Origin: Enchytraeus crypticus
Taxonomy: Eukaryota; Annelida; Clitellata; Enchytraeida; Enchytraeidae
Assembly (NCBI GenBank): GCA_905160935.1
Contig: CAJHZI010000423.1
Span: 1,357,001 to 1,421,000, forward strand
DNA: 64,000 nt
Reading direction: 5' to 3'
How positions within the stretch are numbered: position 1 is the stretch's first letter; every line of letters starts with the position of its first letter. The notes below the pieces were generated by a model that was given only the letters and a program-made list of their open reading frames with translations, had not been told where the DNA came from and searched no databases. Shown here piece by piece: positions 50,101 through 64,000 of the stretch. Both the position numbers and the translations under genes were made by a program.

Positions 50101-51853
50101 AATAGTCAAGCCTTTACAAATGTTTCCAAAGAAACGATTTCACGGACATCAATTTAAACACATAATTTAACATATAAATTTTAGCTAAACCCTTTTAGAT
50201 GTGGCACCAGAGCTGAACGACTGTTTCTTGTTAATTGGACAGCCCTAATCCTACAGGCTTTCAATTCCTCCCGCAACTTTCTCGAATCCATACTGCTTCC
50301 AACCGTGGAGAGTAGAGTCCAGTAACTGGCAGTCTCCGTGTTCAAATCCCGTATCATCTGCAGGACATACGGACATGCAGACACTGCGAGTACTGGAATT
50401 TATGAAATGAAAATAATTACAAGCAGTTCTTACAGTACTATTCAATGTAGAGCTCTTGATAGCTGTAGTTAATTGACTTTACATACTCGTTTGTTCGCTT
50501 TAAGTTTTACAGTGCAATAGGTGATCTATCATTGATATTTTTGGCTAATATTTATTTAATGCAATCGCTTAAAATTGTATATTTCTGTCTTTCGTTTGAA
50601 AGAAAATAAACAATTGACTTGGGTTTATTTATGAAAATATCTTTCAATAAATCACATTTTCATATCCGGTATCTTTGATCCGGTATTTTTATATCCGGTA
50701 GCTTTGATCCGGTATTTTTATATCCGGTAGCTTTGAAGCGACATTTAGATTAGTCGCTGCTTACGTGCTACCAACAACCCGTTGTTATGCATTATCGACT
50801 CTGCTCAACTTTATATTTTAAAAAACTCCCTCGGTGTATAAATATAAAATTTGTCTCGGTTTAAGAGCGCGGGTTTGCACAAGAATGTAAAATATCTAAA
50901 GCAAAACTATTGAATCAAATGTGAACAGAATGAAAAGTATAATATAATCAATCAATAATAATTTAACGTCCCGTTCCTTGCCATAAGGCAATTTCAGTGA
51001 TGTCTCTTGCAGACTCTACACAAACAGGCACCAAAGCACCACACCATGACGACTGAGTACACAGAGGCCACAAGAGAAAGCGATTTAAAAGCGATAATGG
51101 TCTCGATTTTTATATAACCTATGATTGGATTTACATGTATACTTAAGAGCGTATATGTACAACTGTACATGTTATATAATTTTGTTAAAATAATATAATT
51201 TTTATTGATATTTCTATGTAATTCACATAACAGGTTTTCCAGTAATAAAAATACTTAAGTTAATTAAACTCTAATTCAATATTGTAGACCTTTCGATTTA
51301 GCTTATACAATAATTATTAATATAACTGCTAATAAATCGGCCGTTACTTTTATATATTTAAAAATGAGGTTTAACGTTAAGGTCAGAAGCTTGAAAGGCT
51401 TCTCCTGAAGACGTCAGGTGTACCGGAGTAACCTGAAAGGTGCATGTCCGAGATTTTACTCTCTGATCAGCTCTACCGAGAATTAATCCAAGGACCTAGG
51501 GAACAGCCATTTGAAATTTCACGCCGTTACCTAAAGCATTTCTACCTAATGCATTTACACACTGAGTCACCGAGATATTCCAAATCGGCCGTTAATACTC
51601 TGGCAAATCTTAAACAAACAGATAAGTACAAATAAAGGTGTGCATGTACATGTATAATAATAATTTGAAAATACTACTTTGCGTTATACTACATGATTTC
51701 ATGTTGTGGTAACATAAGTAAATACACAGTAGTATACGTGTAGAAAATTCAATAAAGAAACTGATTTCAAACCTTTACAAATGTTTCCTTGGAAACGATT
51801 TCACGAACATCAATTTCTTCTCCGGATTCGGACAAAGCGATCACTGTTGACAT
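44395..51853 (-). CDS. RGS9BP/R7BP-like membrane anchor of R7 RGS proteins
   Basis: R9AP/R7BP proteins tether R7-family RGS-Gbeta5 complexes to membranes and speed G-protein turn-off. Exons in order: 51853-51779, 50357-50191, 49433-49303, 48349-48226, 47286-47186, 44498-44395; all phases fit, giving 233 residues (human RGS9BP about 235 by recall). Residues 26-80 carry LNTETASYW, STVGSSMDSRKLREELK and CRIRAVQL, closely resembling the RGS9BP N-terminal helix region. Residues 166-199 (QEIRNLAALLADIHNMVDI) match the SNARE-like segment. Residues 208-229 are one C-terminal membrane helix preceded by KNKKR, so this is a tail-anchored protein. Exon 1 is inferred from an ATG, an open frame and a GTAAAG donor in matching phase, and is the least certain part; the gene might instead start at the ATG at 50357, which directly follows a CAG acceptor. 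The last acceptor is the second CAG, since the first AG gives an immediate stop. Confidence 0.85.
45183..45395 (-). repeat. Repeat-4 copy
   Basis: GCAGGTTCAAGCTACACATT, CCTTATGTAGCCTATAGATT and GCAGTTAGCGATTGGTCTAT match the family. Lies in intron 5 of the RGS9BP-like gene. Confidence 0.65.
45892..46030 (-). mobile_element. SINE-1 copy, inverted
   Basis: GTTAACGTCTGTTTCCTCAC, AAATTTGAACCCCGCACATA and CATCGCCACTGGCTCCAGCC. Confidence 0.85.
47084..47169. repeat. (GA)n/(TC)n next to an RGS9BP-like donor
   Basis: On the transcribed (minus) strand the TC run starts about 16 nt after the donor GTAGAATT of the exon ending at 47186. Confidence 0.85.
47571..47745 (-). mobile_element. SINE-2 copy
   Basis: AATCAATCAATTAATTAATA then TTAACTTCCGGTTCCTTGCA and GGCGACTGAATATACAAAAA; more diverged than the others. 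Confidence 0.75.
47960..48178. repeat. LINE-type tail plus inverted Repeat-6
   Basis: 47975-48060 is GACATCATCCTCAAATGAGG, ACGGACGTTAAATC and (TTATTA)n. 48065-48178 is Repeat-6 inverted (GTAAAGAACCTGAGGTTTGA, GCCGCCCGGCTACTCGAGG). It lies 48 nt below the donor of the exon at 48226. Confidence 0.7.
48528..48905 (+). repeat. Three tandem-like copies of the 5S-SINE tail
   Basis: 48528-48610, 48683-48735 and 48843-48905 each carry GTGCTTCT near the end; the first and third also carry TTGTGACG and GTAGCTCGAG-like stretches. All are 5-prime truncated. Confidence 0.6.
49758..49860 (+). mobile_element. Degenerate SINE-1
   Basis: GTGGATCAGTATGTTTGGGA and TTCAAATTCTTAGCTAGCCC match SINE-1 positions with many changes. 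Confidence 0.5.
49990..50155 (-). repeat. Displaced copy of RGS9BP-like exon 1 end, donor and intron start
   Basis: Aligns over about 165 bp with 51655-51815. On the minus strand it contains the exon stretch encoding DVREIVS-ETF followed by the same GTAAAG donor and 100 nt of intron. It begins 36 nt after the exon 2 donor, so a second exon-like piece with a donor sits in intron 2. Confidence 0.75.
50661..50735 (+). repeat. 31-bp minisatellite, about 2.5 copies
   Basis: Unit ATATCCGGTAGCTTTGATCC plus GGTATTTTT, within RGS9BP-like intron 1. Confidence 0.75.
50943..51095 (-). mobile_element. SINE-2 copy
   Basis: ATCAATCAATAATAATTTAA, GTTCCTTGCCATAAGGCAAT and GACGACTGAGTACACAGAGG. Confidence 0.8.
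51372..51575 (-). mobile_element. 5S-SINE tail and SINE-3 fragment
   Basis: 51372-51440 is the inverted GACGTTAA tail (TTTAACGTTAAGGTCAGAAG). 51446-51575 is SINE-3 (ATGTCCGAGATTTTACTCTC, CATTTGAAATTTCACGCC). Confidence 0.6.
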
Positions 51854-52661
51854 TTTTCCACTTCATGAATTTTCGAGATCGGGAGAGATAAATCCTCTTC
51901 CTCTTTGGCCAACTGTTTTATCTCTCACTCTTTGAACACTTAATTATCAAACTGTTTAGTAGGCTACTTAATTCTAAGCCTAATTTTTATTTAGGCTGAA
52001 CCTTTCAGCACTGCCATTACATTCTGAATGAGCTTTTAAGCATTAGATTTGCTTTAGACTATCTTAGTCAACTCTTCTTTAAATAGTTCAACTCTAATTT
52101 GGAACAACACAAAATGCCCGTCATTGGCTTTAGAAGGTTCTGCTAAGTAAACTTCTATAGACGCTAGGCCATATGACCAATAGGGGTAATTAATTAAGCC
52201 ATACCATTATTAATTAATTGACTCACAATAACAATGACACGGATACTAAGTTGGAAGCACACAAAATTAATTGAAGGAATTTTACTGTGGACTACATTCC
52301 TCTATGTCTGAGCAATGTGATTGTCTAGAGCTGGGATAATAACAGGAAACTTAAAATCTTCTATGGAGATGGAAAACATCGTTCTTGGATTTTTACAATT
52401 ATAATGGTAGCAATTTTAGATAGTAGATGCGATGCGACAAAAACTGAGCAGTGCTTTAAGATATATGCCTAAATAGAGAAGTCATATATTGTGGATAGTA
52501 CATGTTCATTGAAATTGGTTTGCTAAGAATGAAGTGTAAGGAACCGAAAAGGGATCGAGAATGCCAGATTACTGATATCGCATTTCTACAGCGATATTAA
52601 AAGAAAACATCAATGAGACCTGTGAAAAAGTTACATGCGTTAAACCTAAATTACATGTATA

Positions 52662-52668
<7 letters not shown>

Positions 52669-52711
<43 letters not shown>

Positions 52712-53026
52712 AAGAGAGAAAAATTAAATGAGAGAGAGGGAGAGTGCTATATGCCAAGTAGAAAAAATATCGCAATTCCATGATTTTTAAGATCTCTACA
52801 AGTATAACATTTTTAATTTTTCGACAAACTATTGCTCCATTAATTATCTGTGCAAATGATATGAAATCATGATTAAGTTGCAGCTGTAACCAATTCAGTT
52901 GTTCCAAATAAACAAGTGAATACTGACTTATAATTTCAAATTTTAGGGATTAAGATGGGATATGTTCGCAGAAACAGGAAGAATAGAGAAGGAGAGAGAG
53001 AGAGAGAGAGACAGGGAGAGCGAGAG

Positions 53027-53062
<36 letters not shown>
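52669..53062. repeat. Two (GA)n microsatellites
   Basis: 52669-52745 and 52995-53062, both imperfect GAGAGA runs 250 bp apart in the same orientation. Confidence 0.9.
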
Positions 53063-53065
<3 letters not shown>

Positions 53066-53317
53066 GAATACGAATCTACTGAAATCATCGCAGTAAGAAG
53101 ATGCTGTTGCTATGGCAACCCCCTACTGAAGATTCAAGTACATATATGATATATCGCCTGAAAGATTTACTTTTATATATTAGGAGTAAACACGTTTAGT
53201 CATGTCAACTGGTTTCTACTGCTACATCCTAGCTCTATAGAATTCTACTGTATGACACTACAGCATAATCGACACGAAATTTTTTCAATTCGTCAAACTT
53301 ACATGCAACTTGCCCGC

Positions 53318-53690
53318 GTTGTGCTCGGGTGTGGTTGGACCACTGTAGAATAGGGCAACCGCAAACAATCTGGCGCGTGTACGTAAGAGGCGACTAAAGG
53401 CAGGAGCTGAGGATGGCAAGAGGGGACCCACCTCACCATGAAATATTTTCCCCGAGGATTAAATGATAATTAATCCACCTAACTGAGAAAGGCAACGGGA
53501 AACCACCTCAGATGTCATATTTTCCCAAGCTATAGGCTACATAAGGTATGAATAAGACATAGACCTTGTGAAGGGATTAACTTGTTAATCTAAGGAGTGC
53601 TCTTATGGAGCGAGAAAACAAAACAGACTTTGAGTATGAAGATGTACCTTGAACCTGCCACGTGGCAGTGCACTGAAGAGAGACATGTAA
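53318..53690 (+). repeat. Repeat-4, most complete copy
   Basis: Starts TTGTGCTCGGGTGTGGTTGG and ends GCCACGTGGCAGTGCACTGA. About 370 bp, noncoding. No target-site duplication or terminal inverted repeat is evident, so the class is unknown. Confidence 0.75.
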
Positions 53691-53731
53691 CTACATAAAA
53701 TGAATAAGATAACTTGAATGTGTAAACTAGG

Positions 53732-53735
<4 letters not shown>

Positions 53736-53788
<53 letters not shown>

Positions 53789-53808
53789 TTTGGCTACATA
53801 TTTATTAA

Positions 53809-53853
<45 letters not shown>
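53736..53853. repeat. Palindromic (TA)n pair
   Basis: Two TA runs of about 45 and 37 bp flank a 35-bp AT-rich spacer. Confidence 0.9.
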
Positions 53854-53857
<4 letters not shown>

Positions 53858-56800
53858 ATTATATAAAAAGTTATTAATTTAAAATTTCTGGCAATAAGTA
53901 AGCTAGCAGATACTTTCCTTTTAGTCCGGAAATTTACTATAAGATTTTAAAATTGTCCTCTACCTATCGATGCACTAAAGTTACTGCACTTTAGTGCATC
54001 CGCTGCATCGATATGTACAAGAAAATTTGTAAATCTTGGTTATGGGAGGAAAGGCAGCAAACTAGTTCTAAATTGCCCGACTAAAATGAAAATGTCTGAT
54101 AGCTTACTCACTGCCAGAATTATTCTTATTAAACTAAGGCATCAAGACCGCTAAGGCTGGTAAATCTTCATCAAAATTTGGGCAGATACTCATATCCAGA
54201 AACTTAAAATTACTGATTAGATCTAATTCAGAAATACAACTTTCACATCAAGTGAACTAACAGTAGGCTTAATTTGTTGAGCAGACATTATTACATATTC
54301 CTGACTGGATGTAGAATGGTATTTGAAAACTAGTTAGGCTTATAGCGCTTATATGGTGCTAAGTTGTCTAAGAAGTTTAGTCCTAGAGAAAACATTCCAT
54401 TCTCACTTTGAACTATATTCTTGCAGACTAACGTATACAGTTTAGATCGATAAAGTGGACTCTCATATTGAGTCGACACAGGTATGAATCGAGCTCGAGC
54501 TTGGGATGTCGAGAGATGGCGCACTACACGCAGAAGATATCAATAACGCGAGAAAGAAGCGGAAAAAGCTCACAATGCTTGCGTGTGTTGAACTTCTGCT
54601 AATGAAAACGTGTTGCAGAACTGAGCGTGAATTTTCCCGGCACACTTGGGCACTCATCTTTACCGCCAAACAGAGTGGTGTGTCGCTAATTAACAACAAC
54701 TAGCGACATGCATTATCATACGACTCGCACTACGCTGCTAACTATATAATAAAAACGACAACAACAGCAGCAGTACGATTAGAATGCTGTTGTTGTGCAT
54801 GACAACATTGATCACTATGAAACCAAATCAAAACCGATGAGCAGACTGTGTGTGATCAATAAACAGTGCGAACCAAAATCCGGGTAAATAGTCCAAGGAA
54901 GGATACTAGCGGAATGGAGGTTTACGTGTTGGTCTCAGTTTATATAGCCTAGTATTCTTCTGTCATTCTACTATGAATGCTATGTACCAATTTATATCAA
55001 GACTTCCCAGTCACGAAGATTAGGAAATTGATTTGCCGCCTTTCATGCAGACTTTCTAATGTCGAAGAGCTGTCGTCTTGCCAGGAGGTTCACTTAACAG
55101 AAGCCTTTTTCATTGAAAATCACTCGACACTTTGCACGCGCCGTTACAGATACAATATTAGCATAAGCCAAAAGCCGAGTTAAGGTTAGTTTCGTCATGA
55201 GAGGATATCATTGAGACATAAGCTTTTGTTTCGATACGCGCATCGTTAAGTACTCAGCTGATATTTAGTAATTCGCGGTTGAGTACGGTATTTAATAGGT
55301 AAGTATTGGTACCAATTAGCTGAAAAATGGTGAGAACAGCTTAGAGACAGCAAAGTTTAGGATTTGTCACAATATTTCCAATAATTAAGTTGAGATTGTT
55401 TCAAAATTCTAAATTTCAAGTTCCGACTAATTGAACATCGGTATAAAATACTTTAAGCAAAAGTAGATCTTTAGCAAACTTTTTTGTTACATAGTTCTAA
55501 GAAATCAATAGCAGCGCAAGGGGCTAATGATCTACTACATTGTTTTGAAAGTTGACACTTTGATAGTCCATTCCTTTGCAAACAACAATGTAGAGAACAA
55601 CATGTTGCTGCATAAATAAACACACAACTATTGATCAAAAGAAATAACAAGACAACTGAAGTCTTCCTCCTGTTGGCGATAGTCCCATAGTTAGAGTGGC
55701 AAGCTTGTCAGTGATAGAAGATTACCGAGCTACAAACTATAGGTTAGTAGGCTACACTTGTAAATAACAGCATCAGAACATGCGCCGGCGTGTAAATAAC
55801 GTCTGACGCGTTAGTTGCGTATTTATGTTCTGTTTTTATTGCACACATATATTAGCGAGATATAAATACTTAATTGAAGTAAAACCGAATAGAAAATTAA
55901 AACAAATAAAAAATATGAATACAGTATTAAATAAAATAATAAATTAAATACAAAGCAGAAGTTAAGACGTGACGAATCAGATAGAAACGGACAACTAGGA
56001 TAAAATTAAGCGTGAAGATTTTCATTCTCCGATTGACACCGACATACAAAGCGTCTGATTATCTCTAAGTTGTTAAAGATGAAAAGGAACGACACATGTA
56101 TGGAATAGAGAAAACCTCTTTCTTTAATACGCCTTGCTCTTCGATTCAGGTAAAATTTTCAAAGTTATTATATTGCTCAAACTGGCCACTGTACTCACGA
56201 CTGTGCTAGATACGCGACAGGTAGAACATAAAAATCTCACATTTTATATTCATCATCACGTCAACACGGAATACGAGAAATCAATACTTAAATTACCGCC
56301 TGAAGAAACCTTGGTCGTGGCTAGATGCTCACCGATATGGAGTCAGAACTGATATTTAAAAATAGAGATGGCCAGGTTCAGTCTTTTACAAAAGAAAAAA
56401 GAAAATCGACCATTCGGCTGATAGGAAGGAAGTTAAGTCAGTTGATTTCATGCAAACCACGACAACTGGGATTGAACTGGAAGTTGGATCATCCAATTTA
56501 TATACCATATGCCAGCAACTCCATCGATATCCAGCCAGCGCTCGCATCGATCTCAAGGTCACTTCGTGAACTTAGCAAAATATTTATAAAAGCGAAATTT
56601 TTCATAAGAAACTTTTTGTAATTTAGGAATAATTTGTTCAGTAATTTTAATATTATCTTATACTGTCACAATTAGATGTGTCCTGCAGATCATTCCTTCT
56701 TTATCAACAGAATGATTTCTCTGCTGATTAGCTGTTTAATTAATATGAGAGATTTAGATGACTGAATTTTATTAAAATTCATCAGTGAAATGCAGAATAG

Positions 56801-57396
56801 AGATTCCTTGCCAGATACCGCTGAGTATAAATAGTACAGGACAGGAGGGATTTGAATTCAGGGCCTCGCAATCAAAGAAGCGTCTAGAAAAATTATTATT
56901 AGTATCAGTACTGATTTAAAGAACTGCATCACAGTATGTGGGCGAATTCAAATGAATAGAAGATTTAAAATGAATATTACAGACGAGCATAAGACAAGTC
57001 CCCCTGGATCTCTAAACACAATTCATTCAATTGGCTAAATCAAATAATAAAAAAAGCAATTTAAATCTTAGTTTTCGTATTATATTCTTGTCATTCGTTT
57101 AGAGTTTAACAGTATATTAACTATCTATACCACGACGCCTAACAAATAATCTAACAATACAAGGAAGAAGACTGTAAATAGAAGTCAAACACAATTTTCT
57201 TTGAATACTTTTATTAAAACATTTAACATATTGGCTTTACAACACAGTCGATGTTACACTTCTATTATCATAAGCTTAAACAGTAAATTAATAATAAAGT
57301 GGTTACATTTGTCTTAGCAGCTTTTCTATTACACGATTTCCATTCTTGTTATGAAGACGGGTTGATTGGTTACACATCATCAGAGGCAATTCTGAA

Positions 57397-57763
57397 GTGT
57401 AGACTACAAAATGAACGGATGTTCAATGTAAATTTTTACATTAGCTGGAGCCAGTGGCTATGTCGCTAAGACATTTGTCCGCGGATCAGTATGTGCGGGT
57501 TCAATCCTTGGCTCTCCCGTCACTGATATCGCTTTCGATTGAGGAAACTGACGTTAACATTAGCTTTAACTTTTACGTGTAGACTACAAAATCAACCCGA
57601 TGTTAAATGTAAATATTTACATTGGCTGGAGCCAGTGGCGATGTCGGTAAGATATTCTTCCGCAGATCAGTATATGCGTAGGTTCAAATCCTGGGCTCGC
57701 CCGTCATTCACATCGCTTTCGAATGAGGAAACTGGCATTAACATTATCTTCACCTGCTCTAAC
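57397..57763 (+). mobile_element. Tandem duplication carrying two SINE-1 copies
   Basis: SINE-1 copies at 57444-57569 and 57623-57763 are each preceded by the same flank (TGTAGACTACAAAAT ... TTTACATT), so the 180-bp unit was duplicated after insertion. Both copies have since diverged. Confidence 0.8.
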
Positions 57764-58409
57764 TTAATATAAGACGGACAGATATATATTTAGTAATTCT
57801 TGAAAATTCTAATGCTCGAAGCAAAAAATGAAACGGTCTTTCTGAGAAACTACCACAAAAGAAACACAAGCCACAGATCAAAATGACACTATGGCAAATT
57901 AAGCATTTAAGCTTCTTATGTATTGACGATATATCGGATCGGATAAAATTATTGTGCGATGTCAACTCGATCAGTCAATACTTGACGTCCCCGATATCAT
58001 CCTAGTATGAGGAAACGGACGTTAAACGTTTATTATTATTATTATTATTGTTTTTATTACTACAGCAAGTATTTTCCATAACCACCACCTCACATCAACT
58101 TACATCTATCAGAGATGTTAAGAGATGAGCCCATCTAAACGGTCCAGCTATTGACGTAAATCAGCTTTTAAGATGCTTTTCCATTGTATTCCTTAATAAC
58201 TACAAAGACATTGTATTCAGTAGGTCTATTCTCAAGTGTCTAGGATCCAAAATGAGAACCCTTAAGGATCATAGACACATGACGAAAATTTACATTTAAT
58301 ATATGATCATAGCATACGCAAGGTGACCTATTGCAGTCAACTGTCAAACGTTACCACAAAACAAACTAATATAACCTATCAACAATTAGCTAAAAGCAAT
58401 GGCTTGGCA

Positions 58410-63830
<5,421 letters not shown>

Positions 63831-64000
63831 CTGCAGAAATAAAAGCAGCATAATGTAGAATAACGTCTGGTGCATCAACCGTCGATGATATCTGCATGTG
63901 TCTAGCTTGGTAGAAGTATTAGTAACTTATTCACTCAAATGTAGACAGCAATAGTGCTTTAAGAAACAAAAATCAACACCGGTATGACAAACACTGCAAT

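Larger units (their letters stand above)
51854..58409. other. Intergenic DNA between RGS9BP-like gene and SMC5
   Basis: 6.5 kb without a recognised exon. Contains two (GA)n tracts, Repeat-4 (53318), a palindromic (TA)n pair, a dispersed repeat at 54780-54880, two SINE-1 copies and a LINE-type tail (57978-58050). Open frames at 54463-54699 (minus) and 56134-56621 (plus) resemble nothing I recognise and have no exon signals. Confidence 0.5.

Noticed and set aside
54463..54699. Minus-strand 78-codon frame with a hydrophobic stretch
   Set aside because: No recognisable family, no clear donor or acceptor, and repeat sequence adjoins it. Left unannotated.
56134..56621. Overlapping plus-strand frames of 72 and 98 codons
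   Set aside because: Unusual length for this AT content but no similarity, no splice partners and low-complexity composition in places; probably chance or relic.
10418..57763. tRNA genes suggested by GGTTCAAATCC box-B motifs
   Set aside because: Each is part of a repeated element with conserved non-tRNA tail; no cloverleaf with an intact acceptor stem was found.

Overview
This window is animal nuclear DNA: AT-rich, intron-rich and crowded with SINEs, a LINE fragment, inverted-repeat elements, minisatellites and long microsatellites. The gene set (septin, syntrophin, a GnRH/corazonin-type receptor, an RGS9/R7 anchor protein, SMC5) and intron sizes of about 0.5-7 kb suggest a marine invertebrate, either a lophotrochozoan or an invertebrate deuterostome. 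I cannot settle the phylum from sequence alone. I see no bacterial, viral, CRISPR or organellar content.

Five protein-coding genes were assembled exon by exon. Almost every exon ends in GT/AG and all reading phases match across the introns. (1) 862-6540, plus: the last 7 exons (222 residues) of a septin-7 ortholog; the N-terminal part lies left of the window. (2) 10624-18761, plus: a complete 7-exon syntrophin, 522 residues. (3) 19755-36087, minus: a complete 6-exon rhodopsin-class GPCR of the GnRH/AKH/corazonin receptor superfamily, 403 residues, spread over 16 kb. (4) 44395-51853, minus: a 6-exon RGS9BP/R7BP-like membrane anchor, 233 residues. (5) 58410-63830, minus: the last 7 exons (323 residues) of SMC5; the rest lies right of the window. 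The genes are not an operon or an obvious pathway. The first two are transcribed rightward, the last three leftward, and syntrophin and the GPCR are convergent with only 1 kb between their stop codons.

The rest is intron and intergenic DNA made largely of repeats. Several SINE families are present: tRNA-derived SINE-1 and SINE-3, a TTGA-tailed SINE-2, and a 5S-rRNA-headed SINE. All but SINE-3 end in a variant of the same 3-prime core, GACGTTAAAC. A truncated CR1/L2-like LINE at 31705-32041 ends in the same core followed by (ATT)n, so it is the likely mobilisation partner.

The most unusual pattern is at splice junctions. Exon ends together with their 5-prime splice sites have been copied into introns or tandemly amplified at least four times: syntrophin exon 5 (about 16 copies), septin exon 2 (4 copies), septin exon 4 (2 extra copies) and RGS9BP exon 1 (one displaced copy). 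Other tandem repeats abut acceptors, donors and even the GPCR stop codon. This junction-anchored duplication is my main candidate for a new biological observation. All gene models are from reading the sequence; no database search was run.
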